The notes under the pieces are model-generated. The model was not told where the DNA came from. It ran no database searches and saw only the letters and a list, made by a program, of their open reading frames with translations. This document shows positions 41,761-54,185 of a stretch of DNA of 64,000 nucleotides, one piece after another (position 1 is the stretch's first letter; every line of letters begins with the position of its first letter). A program made the position numbers and the translations under genes. Source of the DNA: Trichobilharzia regenti (Eukaryota > Platyhelminthes > Trematoda > Strigeidida > Schistosomatidae); contig OX235265.1 of NCBI GenBank assembly GCA_944472135.2, positions 45,233,459 to 45,297,458 of the forward strand, given 5' to 3'.

Positions 41761-42930
41761 AAGTGAAATTTTCCATGGTCCCCCCTCTTTGTCCCATTTA
41801 ATCGGATTTTTTCCCCTTTTGAAATAAACTACACCCTTTTTGTCCACGTTCTCCCATAAATGTCCCATTTTGTCCACACATTTGTCCGTTCGGGCAGGTT
41901 TAATATATCATTATTATTATGTAAAATGTTTGTACAAATGTCACCGCTGATTACTCCCTTGATCACTAATAATTTGTTTCCTTTTCAGGATAGTTCAATG
42001 GCTCTACTTGATGATGGGGGCAGGTGTAATGCTGCATTCAGACTCCCTATTAAAAGACAATCATTCTACTTGTGTGTATCATTTACAACCCGAACAGTTC
42101 ATTAATCCTAAAGAATTAATTTGCCGAATTGTTGTTAACTTTTTTTCTTTTAACCAATAAATAAATGAAATATATTTATTTTCATAACGAACCTTTATTT
42201 CAATTGCGAGTTGTTTGACGTAAAGAGAATAGGTGAAAAATGATGCAAGTAATAGAGAGAAATTCTGCTGATTAGGGAGAAAACATGGGGGTAAAATGGG
42301 GAGAATCAACGAGTAATAGGGGTGATTCTGCTGATTAAGGGAAAGTCTCCGAGTAATGGGGGGAGATTATGAATTAATAAGAAAGGGGAATGTGAGAAAA
42401 ACTGGGACAATGTGCAGTGTCTGGGAGAAAGGGTAAGATCTTATCATTACCCAACGTTTCCCCCTTTTTCTCTTAATGGAATGTCCCATTTTTCTCCCCT
42501 TTTTTAACACGATTTGAAGAACACTGAAACTACGCATAAAAGTAACGTATGAAACAATTACAATGAAAGGAATTCCTTGCGTTAATGCACTGACCTGGTG
42601 ATATATACTTCCCTTGGGACGCTATTGAAGAATTGTTGTTAACTGTATTTCCTTCAACCAATAAAAAAATCAAATATATGGTTATTTTCGTAACAAACCT
42701 TTATTTGATATGTGAGTTGTTTGACGTAAAGGAAATAAAGGGGAAATTATGGTGATTAAGAGGATATTCTGCTGATTACGGGAAATCGTGACATTTAAAA
42801 AGGGGGAAATTGTGACCAAAAAAGGGGAAAATCTTACTATCGCCCAATTTAGTCCACTTTTTCACTCAATGGAATGTCCCGCTTTTGTCCACTTCTTTAA
42901 CAAGATTTTCCCCGTTTTTTTTCGAATCGG
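41760..42930. repeat. diverged tandem duplication rich in G runs and C runs
   Basis: Two related units start at about 42118 and 42628 (shared AATTGTTGTTAACT, CAACCAATAAA or TAACCAATAAA, GAGTTGTTTGACGTAAAG). Each is followed by purine-rich sequence with GGG/GGGG runs, then pyrimidine-rich sequence with TGTCCCATTTT or TGTCCCGCTTT. A third C-run block (41775-41885) precedes them. ATTCTGCTGATTA recurs at about 42265, 42324 and 42767. No coding capacity. Confidence 0.65.
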
Positions 42931-43204
42931 GTGTTTATTCAGCTTTAAAAATTTACTGAATTATTGAGTACAAATCCAACTAATTGTTTACATATAAATA
43001 CTCACACCAATTTAGCTTTTATCTGTAGAAGGGAAAAATATATGTATTTTACTTGAGTACGCGATCAAGCGAATTCGTCTTCAACTCACACGTTGGCCTT
43101 TGATTTCTTGAAAAGCTAAAAGATACTCTTTTCGAAGAATAAGGCGAAAGAATATTGACAATTCAAAATTGTCGATTCATCTTCATACATCATATCCACA
43201 TGAT

Positions 43205-43403
43205 ATTTATTTTTTTTAAAATTTTGATTACAGCTTGATGTCACACCGTATTTTAGGTAGAAGTATGGGATTTTCAGCATGTGATATCGGTAGCCCAAAT
43301 TCTTCAGGCCGACCATAGATATCAGGTTCGCGTTGGGAGGGGATCGAACCTCGGACCATGCGCATTGTCGGCGAGAGTCCTAACCACTGTGCTACCGACG
43401 CAC
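43205..43403 (-). repeat. tRNA-derived SINE, copy 1
   Basis: On the minus strand the head GTGCGTCGGTAGCACAGTGG holds an A box, and GAGGTTCGATCCCC a B box. A tRNA-unrelated body follows (TGATATCTATGGTCGGCCTG; CATGCTGAAAATCCCATAC), then the A-rich end CTGTAATCAAAATTTTAAAA. Confidence 0.85.
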
Positions 43404-46400
43404 AAATACAAGTCCCGATATCATCTCAGTCTATCCTCCATGTAATCGCAGTTAACAGAATTTGAAGCAGTAGAAAATACCCATTGGAACATTAGATTAA
43501 AAAGAAAACGAAGTTCAGCAAAGATATGTTTTCGGCGATTTCATTCTAAAAAGCTGTACAATCGCAATTTTTAACTTGATATGAAAGTCTGAAGGCACGA
43601 ATATAGATTACAACGGGTTTAGAGACAAGATTGCATAGGATTAGGAAACAGTTATAACGTATGTGAAATTATTATTTGTTTACTCGAGAAATAATTTTAA
43701 AGGCGAATAAAGAGTGATAATTATTTTCAACTTGATATGAATTACAATAGGCTTAGAGACGAAAGTTACGCAGGGATAGAACGAATTACAGGTAGGAACA
43801 AAATGAGCACAGAAACAAATCGAAATCAGAATTTTCAACTTCAAATATAAGTTAAGAGATGTGAATATAGATTACAAAAGGCGTAGAACACAAAAATACA
43901 CAGGATTAGAATATAATTGTAAAATGGTTATCCAAAATGTATTAACCAGCATAGTCAAAAAAAAATATTTAGAGAAAATTCAAAGACGAGCCACTTAGTA
44001 TGAATTCATCTCAAAAGTGGTAAAACAAAATCAACATCGAACATTCAATAGACGAAATTGATTGAAATATGCAATCTAGCAAATACATGAGGGGTGAATA
44101 AATATCCCGAAATACATAAGGCAGAAAAGAAACACTATTTATCCACTTTGTATAGAACAGAAGAAACTATGCAAATCCATTCACGATACATATCCAAACA
44201 CTAATTCGCTCCCAACAAACACAAAACATATCTTGGAAAACACCAACAAAATTTTGACAAAGATATATGAATTATTCAAATATTCAGTCCCTCTGAAAAT
44301 GCCGAAGCATTCACATTTCAGTTCAGAAAGTACAACGCTCTTCAGATTGTTCTATACATTCAAGTTGGCAATTAGTTACGAAATGTTATTTCGAATACTT
44401 ACTTCTCACTTTCAGTGTTCACATTGGAATAACACGGTCAAGTATCACTTCTCTCACTGTCCGTTCGATTATGCTGTTAATTCAATCCACAATGAAGTTA
44501 TACGTTCTTACATATGAGGTGTTTAAATGTAGAGTGAAGTAACTGAGCAGTGCTGGTTGGATCCGAACTGTCAAATAGTTGCAATCGACTCATTCGTGAC
44601 AAGTATATACTGATTTTGTAGTTACACGCTGATATTAGTTTCAGTGGAGTGTGACATTCGACTAATACAGCTATTACATCCACATAAGCTTATTAAACCT
44701 CACAACTTACCTCATCATCAACTCATCAGATTTCCAAATGATGCATTCTCAAATTCCATTCGCTTCATCAGATTTATTTTTTGTTTATGGCTTATTTAAC
44801 ATCACAGTTTGAACTTTGATTCACAGGCATTCACACTTTTGCACAAATTAATTAACTCTGATTGGACTTCGAATTTTTAGCCACAAAATCCAATCACATA
44901 CCTGTTGTCGAATTTTCGTGGATCATGTACATATAACATTGATATGGTTATCAACAGAGTGTCAGTTTATGTCAATCGACCAGTACTGTTAATGATGTGC
45001 TGGTTAGTCAGTCATTTGAAACACACATGACAGAAATCCTCTGATTTTGCTGGATGCGTGAGTGTCTGTGACATCTGCATTTCATCGTCTTTCATTATAT
45101 CGCATAATTTACTCTACGCCTTCACGGTTATTCAGTCAGATTATTATTATTCATTTGTGGAGGGAATGCAATCGACCGACGTCTGAGTAGTTATGAAGCT
45201 GCCATAATACGTGTATGTGCTTAATTGTTTAACACAAACATAGATGAATCCCGAACAAGCCACTGGAAAAATTTCTACATGCTTGGTAGGAGTCTTTATC
45301 TTTTGTTTCATGTATGTGTGTCAAATTGGATGTCTAGGAACACTTCTTCAGCTGCAGATGCTTCTTCTTGTTGTTTTTGTCACTGAACTGTTTCCGCGGG
45401 TCGCGAAATGTACTAATGGTCAGTTTTAATTTGTTCGCAAACCGTCTTTGCATATTTTGCATCGAACCGCACTTCGTCCTATGGTGTACTGCAGATGCTT
45501 GTTTTACTTAGAACTCCTGGATGAGGAGAAAATATTATGCTATAAACTATTCCGAATTCTTTGTATATTATGTGAACTTATCGTGAAGAATGAAGATTTT
45601 ATTATTAGCACGTGAACTTTGTTTTGATTCGAGTAATTTTATGCAGATGCTCATGTCTCCACTAGCTCTGATTTGAAATTACGAATATAGGTCTCTATGG
45701 TGACCTAAGTATTTTGATTTAAATCTCATGGGAATGTTCGATACTGCAGTTGATGAATGACAGTTTGCTGTGTTTAAGGTGAAGAAGCATCACACTTCAT
45801 TTTTGAAATAGAAAGTACTCAGTAACTGTATTACTTTTCCGGAATATGATCTATGAAATCACGTTGAAGATACATCCACTTTCTTTGTTACACTCAGCTG
45901 CGTACTGAATGAAACAACGGTGCTGAACATTCTGACTGATGCGCGCCAATCAGAAGAACTCATCTCATTTCGGCTGTGCGAAATTTAACTCTAATTGATA
46001 CTAAGTTGATATATATCACAATAAATATTCAGTGACCAAATAAATCAGAAAGGGATTTGGTGAAATACCTGTTGAGATATGAGTGTAGATGTGGGAGTGG
46101 ATTTACACGTGAAAAGAATTCTGTGGTTAAAATGATGATATATTCTGCAATGCAAATCCTCTACACAATATCAAGAATGGTAATTTACGAAATGGGCACC
46201 AATGATAACTGAATTCGTTGATTCATGTTTATGTACATTACGATGGTGCAAATTGCTGAACCGAAGTCCTGTGTATTCTAGAGTGGATAAAGTATTGACA
46301 GTAAGGAACATAGTTATACAGCACTTAATGCTGACAACCTTTTTGTCATGAACACTGCAGTGAGATCAGACCTTTCAAAACGCTCAGTCAATTTTGTATG

Positions 46401-46811
46401 TTTGATATATTGAAATTATTGTTATTAGTAGTTGTGGTCTGAAATCGTCGAATAGATGTTTGCGGTTTATGTCTCATTTGATAATATTAGCGTTTAATAA
46501 CAAATTTAATAGATGCAATGCATAGTGCGAATTTCAGTGGCTTTAACTGAGGAATGGTCATTAACCATACTGGGAATTCGGACTCGATACGTTCGCGATG
46601 CTATGCTGAATCTCACATGAGTGCTAGCACATCTCAATAAGAGGTAAATTTTAGCATTTGGTTGTCAGACTTATCCTGTAAAGGGAATCTTCTTGCTGAA
46701 AAAAATGTCCAGAGCTCAAATTTCCATATTTTACTCGGAACTCAGGCCATTCTGTATATGATTCAGGGCAAGACAATAAGAAGATAAAGTGAATATTCCC
46801 ATAATTTATTC
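43404..46811. other. anonymous AT-rich sequence, no supported gene
   Basis: Stops are frequent in all frames. Short open frames (44233-44517, 45244-45429) have chance-like composition. The hydrophobic one at 45244 lacks convincing splice context. No repeat family is recognised. Confidence 0.5.
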
Positions 46812-46933
46812 AGAACAAAATATTTAGAGCGATTAATTGTTTTCAATATATTCTTCTTCAGGATCTACAATTGTAAATCCATTAATTTAAGCATTTAATA
46901 GCCAGTAAGGGCGAATTAGAATCATATCAGAAA
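46812..46933. repeat. left inverted terminal repeat of Penelope-like element
   Basis: This is a diverged reverse complement of 49501-49624, from GAACAAAATATTTAGAGCG to ATTAGAATCATATCAGAAA. Confidence 0.85.
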
Positions 46934-47040
46934 GTGCATTGTGGAACAAGTATAAGTAAGATGGGATAGAACAATACTCAGATCGTTTCTTTTATATGCA
47001 TGGTCAAATGAAATGAAGTAATTTAATTTATTGATGTTTA

Positions 47041-47073
47041 TATACATATATATAAATATATATATATATATAG
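47041..47073. repeat. (TA)n microsatellite
   Basis: An AT-dinucleotide run inside the Penelope-like element's noncoding side. Confidence 0.9.
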
Positions 47074-47450
47074 TCAACGGAAAATATAGGTTTCGAGAGT
47101 GAGTGTAGTCGAAGTGAATGAGACAATATGAAAATAAACCAATGAATGGGGCTGTCTAGATATAAGTTCAAGTTTGAAATAACAACAATATGAATGATTG
47201 TAAAATAATAACAATGATATGGTGTAAAATTACAAGCACTATTGGTGAATGACTGTCAAATAGTAATAATGAATGAAGTGGAATGAACAGGATTTTGTAA
47301 ATACGATAGCAAGTTAGAAAAGCACTACTTAAACCTAAATTAATAAAATCATAAGAAAAGTCATGAAATCATAAAAGTCGAAAATGAACGTTTGTCAGTG
47401 AAACAGAGAAATAGAAGAAGAAGAATAGAAAAGAAAATTGTGAAAGGAAT

Positions 47451-48146
47451 TTATAGTGTCAATGGAGGAATTGTTGGCTTTATTTTAGACCAAGGTAAAC
47501 ATAGAGGTTGAAAATACTTCTTCTGTATGCAAAAAGATGGTCTTCTGGTATGAATTGCGACTACTTCAGCTACTGATAGAAGACGTAGTCGAACTCCTCT
47601 AGATAGATTACTAGGAACGCGGTTAATAGCTGAGAACACCTGGTCAAGTTCTATCGGGTGTCTAGTATCTACCAAGTGGGCTAAGACTGCACTTTATACG
47701 CATTCGGCTACTCTTTTACTCAACCATACAGGTACATGTTCACGCGCGCGCATGGGTAAAGCCGTCTGAGTGCGGCCAATGCAACTAGCTCCACATGAGC
47801 AGTTGAATTCATAGATGTCCATTGATGAGGCCATCTTTGGTAATTTATCCTTTATTTACTGTATGAGTACTGGTTTAGTTGAGAAGTTGAGTACCAGTTT
47901 AGCTGCAGGAAATGTTTTATCTACTGCTCTATTAAGTCGACATTTTAGAATGTCAGCTGCAGTTTTCCCTTTGTAACTTAAATTAAAATACAAAGGTTTC
48001 TTGTCTACCGTATCCACCTTTACCCTGTCTGTAGGTATTGACATATACTTTTTTGAGGAGTTCTGTGGATATTCATTTTCTCTCAGTGTGAGTTTCAGTT
48101 TATGCATTTCTTCCTTGATGCATTCCTGTGAGCATATGCGTTTCAT
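47451..48146 (-). pseudogene. Penelope-like GIY-YIG endonuclease and linker
   Basis: The linker frame 47856-48146 (KVDTVDKKPLYFNLSYKGKT) runs, after one TAA at 47856 in the same frame, into IYEFNCSCGASCIGRTQTAL and MRAREHVPVWLSKR, the GIY-YIG region of Penelope proteins. The expected Tyr of YIGRT is Cys here. After a second stop the frame continues (LVDTRHPIELDQVFSAINRV) to 47451. In intact elements this domain nicks target DNA for priming. Confidence 0.8.
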
Positions 48147-48247
48147 TCTATAGCTAAGACATTTATTAAGTTTCTTTCGTACTGAATCGGCGTGAAGCTA
48201 TGGAAATGGGTGTACTGACCCATCCAAGTTTTCTTTCTAAATAATTT

Positions 48248-49191
48248 CTATTGTAGATATCCGTCTGTCTTCATGGTAAGGAGGACGTCTAGGAAAGGTA
48301 AACTGTTATTGTCTTTTTCTTCACATGTAAACTGAATAGTTGGGTGAACACTATTAACAGCATTCAGAAGCTCTTGTTTATTAAGATTTCTATCACAAAC
48401 GATAAAGGTATTATCTACGTATCGACAATAGTAGTCAAGCCCTTTAATCGTGTCTTTGAGTGGACTATTTTCAAGCTTTGCCAGGAAAATATCCACTAGC
48501 ATAGGTCCCAGAGGTGATCCCATGGCTGCACCATCAACTTGTCTATAAAAACAATTATTGAATATAAACTGAACATTCATAGTACATTTCAATAATAACT
48601 CTTTGACTTTGTCGCGTGGGATCCCTATACCTATCTTTTTTCTATCAGCTGGTCATATATGTAGTTGACTGTTTCAAGCAGTGTGACGTTGGTGAATAAC
48701 GATGCTACATCCAATGACACCCTTTTCTTTCCCTTTACATCCAGGCTTTCGATCGTTTCCAAAAGGCTGAATACGTCTTTTACACTGAATTTCACTAACT
48801 CGCGATCTAACGGTTCTAGTGCCTTTACCAACCACTTTGCTGTAGAATGATAAGAAGATTGACACATATCTAAGATGGGACGTAGTGGTACTCCCGGCTT
48901 ATGGACTTTCGGTAAACTATAAAGTCTTGATGTGTGCGTACTTGAGGATTTCAATTCGTCGAGTGTATCCTTAGGAATCAGATTACTTTCAACTAGTGAT
49001 TTTAGTGTCTTAGCCATTTGGTGTTCAGTTGCCTCACTTGTCTCATTACAGCTGCTCAGCTTTTGAAATTTCATATGATCGCTTGCAATGATATTCATTT
49101 TGTCTAAATAATCACTCTTATTCATGATAATTGTACCAGATCCTTTATCAGGTCTAGTTATTATCAGATTTTTGTTCTGTTTTGAGGTCAC
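48248..49191 (-). pseudogene. Penelope-like reverse transcriptase, frameshifted
   Basis: The N-terminal frame (48631-49191) has LIITRPDKGSGTIIMNKSDY, TSRLYSLPKVHKPGVPLRPI and KRVSLDVASLFTNV (motif A). After a frame break the next frame (48248-48592) has QVDGAAMGSPLGPMLVDIFL and the catalytic box YCRYVDNTF, where YVDN replaces the expected YVDD. PFLDVLL follows. Order and motifs are diagnostic for Penelope-type RT. Confidence 0.9.
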
Positions 49192-49500
49192 GTAATGCCT
49201 CTCGGTGTTTCTTTGTAAGTAGACTGTTGGCGGGATGTTTGCTGTTCTTAAACTGGTAGCAGGAATCGATTAAGTTACTTTTAAATCTTTCTAGCTCATA
49301 CTTGGACGAAGGAGTTAGGTCACTTGTCTGGACAAATAGGTTTCCAAATTGAACATCAGTCTCTAAATGATCAACCTGATTACGTCTGTCACAGAATTTT
49401 AAACCGAGAGATAAGGCTTCAAGATGTGCCTTATCTAAGCATACAGAAGAAAAATTGAGTATGTACCGGTTATAGTCAACTGGAAAATTAGTTTCAGTCG

Positions 49501-49624
49501 TTTCTGATATGATTCTAATTTGCCTTTACTGGCTGGCTATTGTATACTTAAATTAATGGATTTATAATTGTAGAGCATGAAGAAGAATTTATTGAAAACA
49601 ATTGTTCGCTCTAAATATTTTGTT
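49501..49624. repeat. right inverted terminal repeat of Penelope-like element
   Basis: It runs TTTCTGATATGATTCTAATT...CTCTAAATATTTTGTTC, and is the inverted partner of 46812-46933. Confidence 0.85.
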
Positions 49625-50248
49625 CGCAATAAGACATAATTTTTTTGAAACCTGCAAAGAAGTGAACCCCTTCAACATGCCACTCTCCGTGTAGAACACA
49701 AAGGAATTCCAAAGAGAGGGAAGACCTTCGAAAGAAGAATGATAATAATAAGGAAAAATGTGAGGGAAAAGGAATAGTAACATAGGAAGATTGTATGGAG
49801 ATGAATAAGATTGAATGCACCTGGGCCAATGACAACAATTTGAAGACGCATCAAAAATTGTCTCTAGCCATTGGTTCTTAGAATTCCAACGACTCCAAGT
49901 AGACAGTTTTCGCCTTCCTACTCGACTCAGATTAACTGTCTAACGTTTCATGGACTGATTCTGCGTTTTCGTTTGAACACTACTAGCTCTTTTGCAACCT
50001 AATTATATTTCATCTAACATTGCCGGTCGAGAAAGTTGATGGCTAGGCATGTGTATTATATTTCCCGGCCATCTCAATCTATGTAGTTTGAAACTTGATC
50101 GATTGACTTGTCCTCCTTACCTAATACTCGACGCCTAATCCTAATATCACTCTCCCTATTATATCGCTTAATACAGGAGGCAGAAATCAGACACCTATCA
50201 GCAAATAAAGTGAGGCCTTTTTATGTCTTCCACTAACGAATGAAACAG
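49625..50248. other. anonymous intergenic sequence
   Basis: Short overlapping minus-strand frames near 49589-49854 look like chance (Phe/Leu/Ser-rich). No feature is recognised. Confidence 0.5.
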
Positions 50249-50442
50249 TGCGTCGGTGACACAGTGGTTAGGACTCTCGCCGACCATACAAATGGTCTGG
50301 GGTTCGATCCCCTGTCGACTCACACCTGATATCTATGGCCGTCCTGAAAAAATTTAGGGCAACTGGTATCACATGCTGAAAATTCCATACCTGTACCAAA
50401 AATACTGTGTGAAGTCAAGCTGTAATCAAAAATAAAAAAAAC
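50249..50442 (+). repeat. tRNA-derived SINE, copy 2
   Basis: The clearest copy. A box region GTGACACAGTGGTTAGGA, B box GGGGTTCGATCCCC, body CACCTGATATCTATGGCCGT and CACATGCTGAAAATTCC, A-rich tail CTGTAATCAAAAATAAAAAA. Confidence 0.9.
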
Positions 50443-51394
50443 ATGTCCAAGTCTCTCAGCCGAAAAGGAGGATGGAGCAAACTAGTGCGCACTACACACG
50501 TCTTTTGATTCACAGGCAAATGGATAATGACGTCTGTGGTAGAGCTGGCGTAATTTGAAAAGTTTCACACTAACTCTTTGTATCCATGCTGAGATTTGGT
50601 TAGTAATCTAGCTCATTGGAGCTGTTGAAACTTCTCAAACGATGCTGATTTGTGAGTTAATTACCAATATTTAATGTCGCGATTTGTACCAGAACTTATT
50701 CGGGTGGGAGTGGTACAGGAAGAATGAATGAATCAACGAACATGAGGTAATTAATCACTTGAGATACACAGAGATTCTTCTCGAGTGGAAAGTTTTTGTT
50801 GTGAATCAGTGACAGGTCAGGAACTTAGAAGATGACAATATGTGATCAATGAAGAAGGGAAAATGAATGCGTGTTTTAAAGGAATACACACATACATTTT
50901 CAGGTCCAACATTTCTTGGTCAAAAGGTATGTTGCAGAATCCTATTTTGCTTTAAAATCCCGTGTGAGTGGTCAGTAAATGTATATTGAAAATTGTACAT
51001 CATATATAAAACGTACTGTTCGAAAAGAGGCTGTTTCTATTACCTTTCACAGCACTAAATGCTAACAGTAATTCGCGTAATCTAAATGGCAAGTTTTCCA
51101 AGTACACATTACAAATAGCTGACTATTTTTATCAGCTTTACCTGCTTTGTTTTACATTGGTTTGATGTTTAATTTAAGTGTCAATAAGCCCTTTTACAAA
51201 TACCAACAGAATAACTGACTCCACAGGACAAAGCATCGAAGGAGGGAATTATCATCAAAGAAACCGAAGTATCAAAGAACACAAATAAGAAGGCTCATGA
51301 TTTCCTTCATTAAAAATGTGTGTCAGTTTATAAGAAAATTTGAAACTTCGCTCCATAATATTATTATATTATTATTATATCCTTTAATTCCTAG
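50443..51394. other. anonymous AT-rich sequence
   Basis: No supported gene or repeat. Confidence 0.5.
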
Positions 51395-52180
51395 AGGAAC
51401 ATAGGGCTTCAGCTGCGCGTCTTCATTGCCTTCTGTTTTCTGACAACTTTTTCACTTCGCTCCAAGTCTACCCAGATGCTTTCATCTCCTCCTCACATGA
51501 CCTCCTCCAAGTCACCTTTGCACTGATGACCAACTCGCCGCTTCCCTTTCAATCGGATTCCACTCGAGCAATGGCTTGTCTAGTGATGTCACTTGATGGT
51601 TTATTTCCTCAGTGTATGGTCAATCCATCTCCATTTCTTCCTGACTATTTGTTTCGCAATCGGTTCCTGATTGGTTCGCTCATCGTCAGAGATCCCTGTT
51701 GCCGATCTTTTCTGGCCGGCCTTCCGATCTCGAGTATTGAGCGAAGACGACTGTTAATGAAGGTCTGAAGTTTGTTGGAGATGCTCTTTATGACTCGCCA
51801 AGTCTCTGATCCGTATAGTAAGTGGCACTGACTTCACATTGGAGTTGAAAGTCCGGATCTTATTTTCATTTTGATGCTAAGTGCTGTTGACCTCCACACA
51901 GACTTAACAGTAATGAAGGCTTGTCTTGCTTTTCCGATTCTGGCTTTGATATCCTCGTCAGTTCCGTTCTGCTGTAGTTGAAAGGTTGCTTCCCAGGTAG
52001 GTGAAGGAGTTTGTTTCTTTCAGGTTCCTCCCATTTATGCTGGCTGATTGCTGTCTGTTGTTGTTGGTGTTGATGTTTGCCAGGAATCTTCATCACCTCT
52101 GTTTTATCTATGTTCACTTGAAGTCCTATCTTTGATGCTTCTTCAGCCAGCTTGTTGCTTTTCACTTGCATATCTTCCAG
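51395..52180 (-). pseudogene. RTE-like LINE 3' fragment (SR2-type)
   Basis: Minus-strand translation gives the end of an RTE-clade RT in broken frames: ASKIGLQVNIDKTEVMKI, a GRNLKETNSFTYLGSNLSTT-like stretch, then QEPIAKQIVRKKWRWIDHTL and KRRVGHQCKGDLEE. It ends with AGCCCTATGTTCCTCTAGGA and an ATAATAATATT tail. The endonuclease and most of RT are missing. Confidence 0.7.
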
Positions 52181-52815
52181 TTTGCATCATGCAATTATAA
52201 TATGAAAATAGAAGAGCGCATCATTGCAAAAGTTGTATATACCGCTGACTTTCGACAAAAGGAAGGCACTTAGTTTTATACAAGCCAACGCAGATGAAAA
52301 GTAGTCAAGGTAAGCATATTTGAGCAAAGGTGCGGACTTTGATGAATCTTGATATTCAGTAGACAGTAACAAAACACAACTTTAATGGAGTCGGTTAGAT
52401 TCGAAAATAGAATATTTGTAAAACTATTGGTAGAGAAGTCAGAAATAAATTCTCGTGAAACCATCAGATAACACAAGGCATTTTATTCAAATATCACAGT
52501 TCACTTGGATCGATCTCAGTGTTTGAATGAGTCACGATGGTTAGGGTCATCGAAATTCCCCGTCTCTCAGAACTGCAGTTCAGGATGTATCAAGAAGTTC
52601 ACAGCGGTTCAGACAGTCAAACAAAGAAATGTAACTCTGTTAACTGGAATCTCAATATCCAATGAGAACGGAGAATTATATACTTTATATGGACTACTAA
52701 CTATAGTTGAACCAGTGACGGGTCAGTACTGTGATGTCACAACTACAATTACACAATATGTGATTCTTCGCATTTGAACGTACTTAAACGTAATCGATGA
52801 TAGGTATAAGACATT
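52181..52815. other. anonymous sequence with a weak 90-codon frame
   Basis: A plus frame at 52505-52777 is open but has no recognised motif or splice context. Confidence 0.4.
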
Positions 52816-53016
52816 TTACGTTGCATAAGATGAATGCTTTTGAGATAATTGTGTGAGAGCGTAAACTATGTTATGGATTTCTAGGGATCCGTCATTTGTA
52901 GCAATAAGCTGGAACTCATACATTTCCTCCAACCTTTTAATATATGAATGTTGATCTTCAACGTCAACCAATCTGAGTTGGAATGAAAAAGACTCATGAT
53001 GCAGTTCAACATACAT
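52816..53016 (-). CDS. small unidentified frame (66 residues)
   Basis: A minus-strand frame starting at ATG and ending in TAA near 52816. Composition is like an ordinary folded protein (LVDVEDQHSYIKRLEEMYEF, ATNDGSLEIHNIVYALTQL), without low complexity. Upstream, a strong pyrimidine tract and AG (CCCCCCCCCTAG, near 53055) would lead into stops in all frames, so a spliced exon is not supported unless initiation is at the ATG. It could be a small gene, a pseudogene or chance. Confidence 0.25.
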   Translation of the reverse strand: MYVELHHESFSFQLRLVDVEDQHSYIKRLEEMYEFQLIATNDGSLEIHNIVYALTQLSQKHSSYAT

Positions 53017-53989
53017 TTAATATTTTTTCGTCATTAATTTTCGTGTAAAAACTAGGGGGGGGGGACACAGTATTAGTAAGGAAATGCATATGAATCCTAT
53101 GGATCGATGTGATTATAAAGAATGAGTTGTGTCAGCAGGCCGATCCTGTAATGAGTAACATTTGACGCAGTGATTATTAAGTGTTGATATATAATCCATT
53201 TTTTTATGATTTCACTTTAGTTCAATTGTCTACTACTTTCTACTAGTAAGTAGTATGAAGTTACATTTTATCTCATGCTCCACCTCAATAGTTCTCATCC
53301 ATATAAATTGAATTACATTGGGATTTAGCTCATTTAATTTGCAAACATCCTATTTATTCAGTTGTAATTGTCTTTTAAACGCAAGGTCTCATCGAGCAAC
53401 TGCTACCACTGAAAACATCATCCCTTCATTAGCATTAATAATCGCTTAAAATTTTACATAGAGGAGGAGGAGGAGGAGAATATTGGTACCCCATCTGAGG
53501 ATATTGGTAACTCCGTTGGAATGTTCATAATAGGGATTGATAATTTCTTCTCAACATCTAACAAGTTTCAAAAACTGTAGAGCATTTCCATATTGTTGCA
53601 GTAAACAGAAAACTGATGAATGATAACCAGCAGTTAATGTATCTTTTCAACAAGTGAATGTAGGTAGCTTCGGTGGCTATTCAACTATGGAGTGTAAATA
53701 AGGAGAAACCTCTGAAGGTATTACTCAGTCACTTCATCTGACTCCTGGCAATCCGTCAGAATGTCTCAAGTGAGTTATTGTTAGGCCCATGATAATATCG
53801 AAAAAATATAAGCGGAAATTAGTAGTTTCACGCCCAACGGCTGCCGAATTAGGTATCACTGGATTTTTATACTCAGGCATTTGAGCATAAACCATCCAAC
53901 TGAAAATTGAATACTTCTTCGCTCATTTTTTTCTGAATGTCTAAATAGGGATTTTTTTCTACACTTTATAAATGTTTCTAGTCCTACGT
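53017..53989. other. anonymous sequence with a short GGA repeat
   Basis: Nothing coding is supported. A (GAG)n-type run (GAGGAGGAGGAGGAGGAG) lies near 53461-53480. Confidence 0.5.
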
Positions 53990-54185
53990 GATATTTATTT
54001 TTTATTTTTGATTACAGCTTGATTCCACACTGTATTTTTCATACAAGTATGGAATTTTCAGCATGGAGATCGGTAGCCCAAATTTTGCAGGCCGACCATA
54101 GATATCAAGTGTGCGTCGGCGTGGGCTCGAACCCCAGGACTATGTGCATGGTCGGCGAGAGTCCTAACCACTGTGCCACCGATAG
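53990..54185 (-). repeat. tRNA-derived SINE, copy 3
   Basis: On the minus strand: CGGTGGCACAGTGGTTAGGA (A box), GGGGTTCGAGCCC (B box), the body CAGCATG...GCAGGCCGACC region, and the tail CTGTAATCAAAAATAAAAAA. Confidence 0.88.

Larger units (their letters stand above)
46812..49624 (-). mobile_element. Penelope-like retroelement with inverted terminal repeats
   Basis: An RT with a GIY-YIG endonuclease downstream lies between two ~122-bp repeats in inverted orientation (46812-46933 and 49501-49624). Each repeat contains an ACAAAATATTTAGAGCG block, TCTACAATT and ATTAATTTAAG or its reverse complement. Terminal repeats in inverted or direct orientation are a known trait of Penelope-like elements. 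Schistosomes carry such elements. The coding region has frame breaks, so the copy is dead. Confidence 0.85.

Noticed and set aside
42240..42360. G-quadruplex candidate
   Set aside because: G runs exist, but spacers are long and irregular, so a stable quadruplex is not supported by sequence alone.
46812..49624. Hammerhead ribozyme in the Penelope terminal repeats
   Set aside because: Such ribozymes are known in Penelope-like elements, but I found no CTGATGA core with a matching GAAA and stems here.
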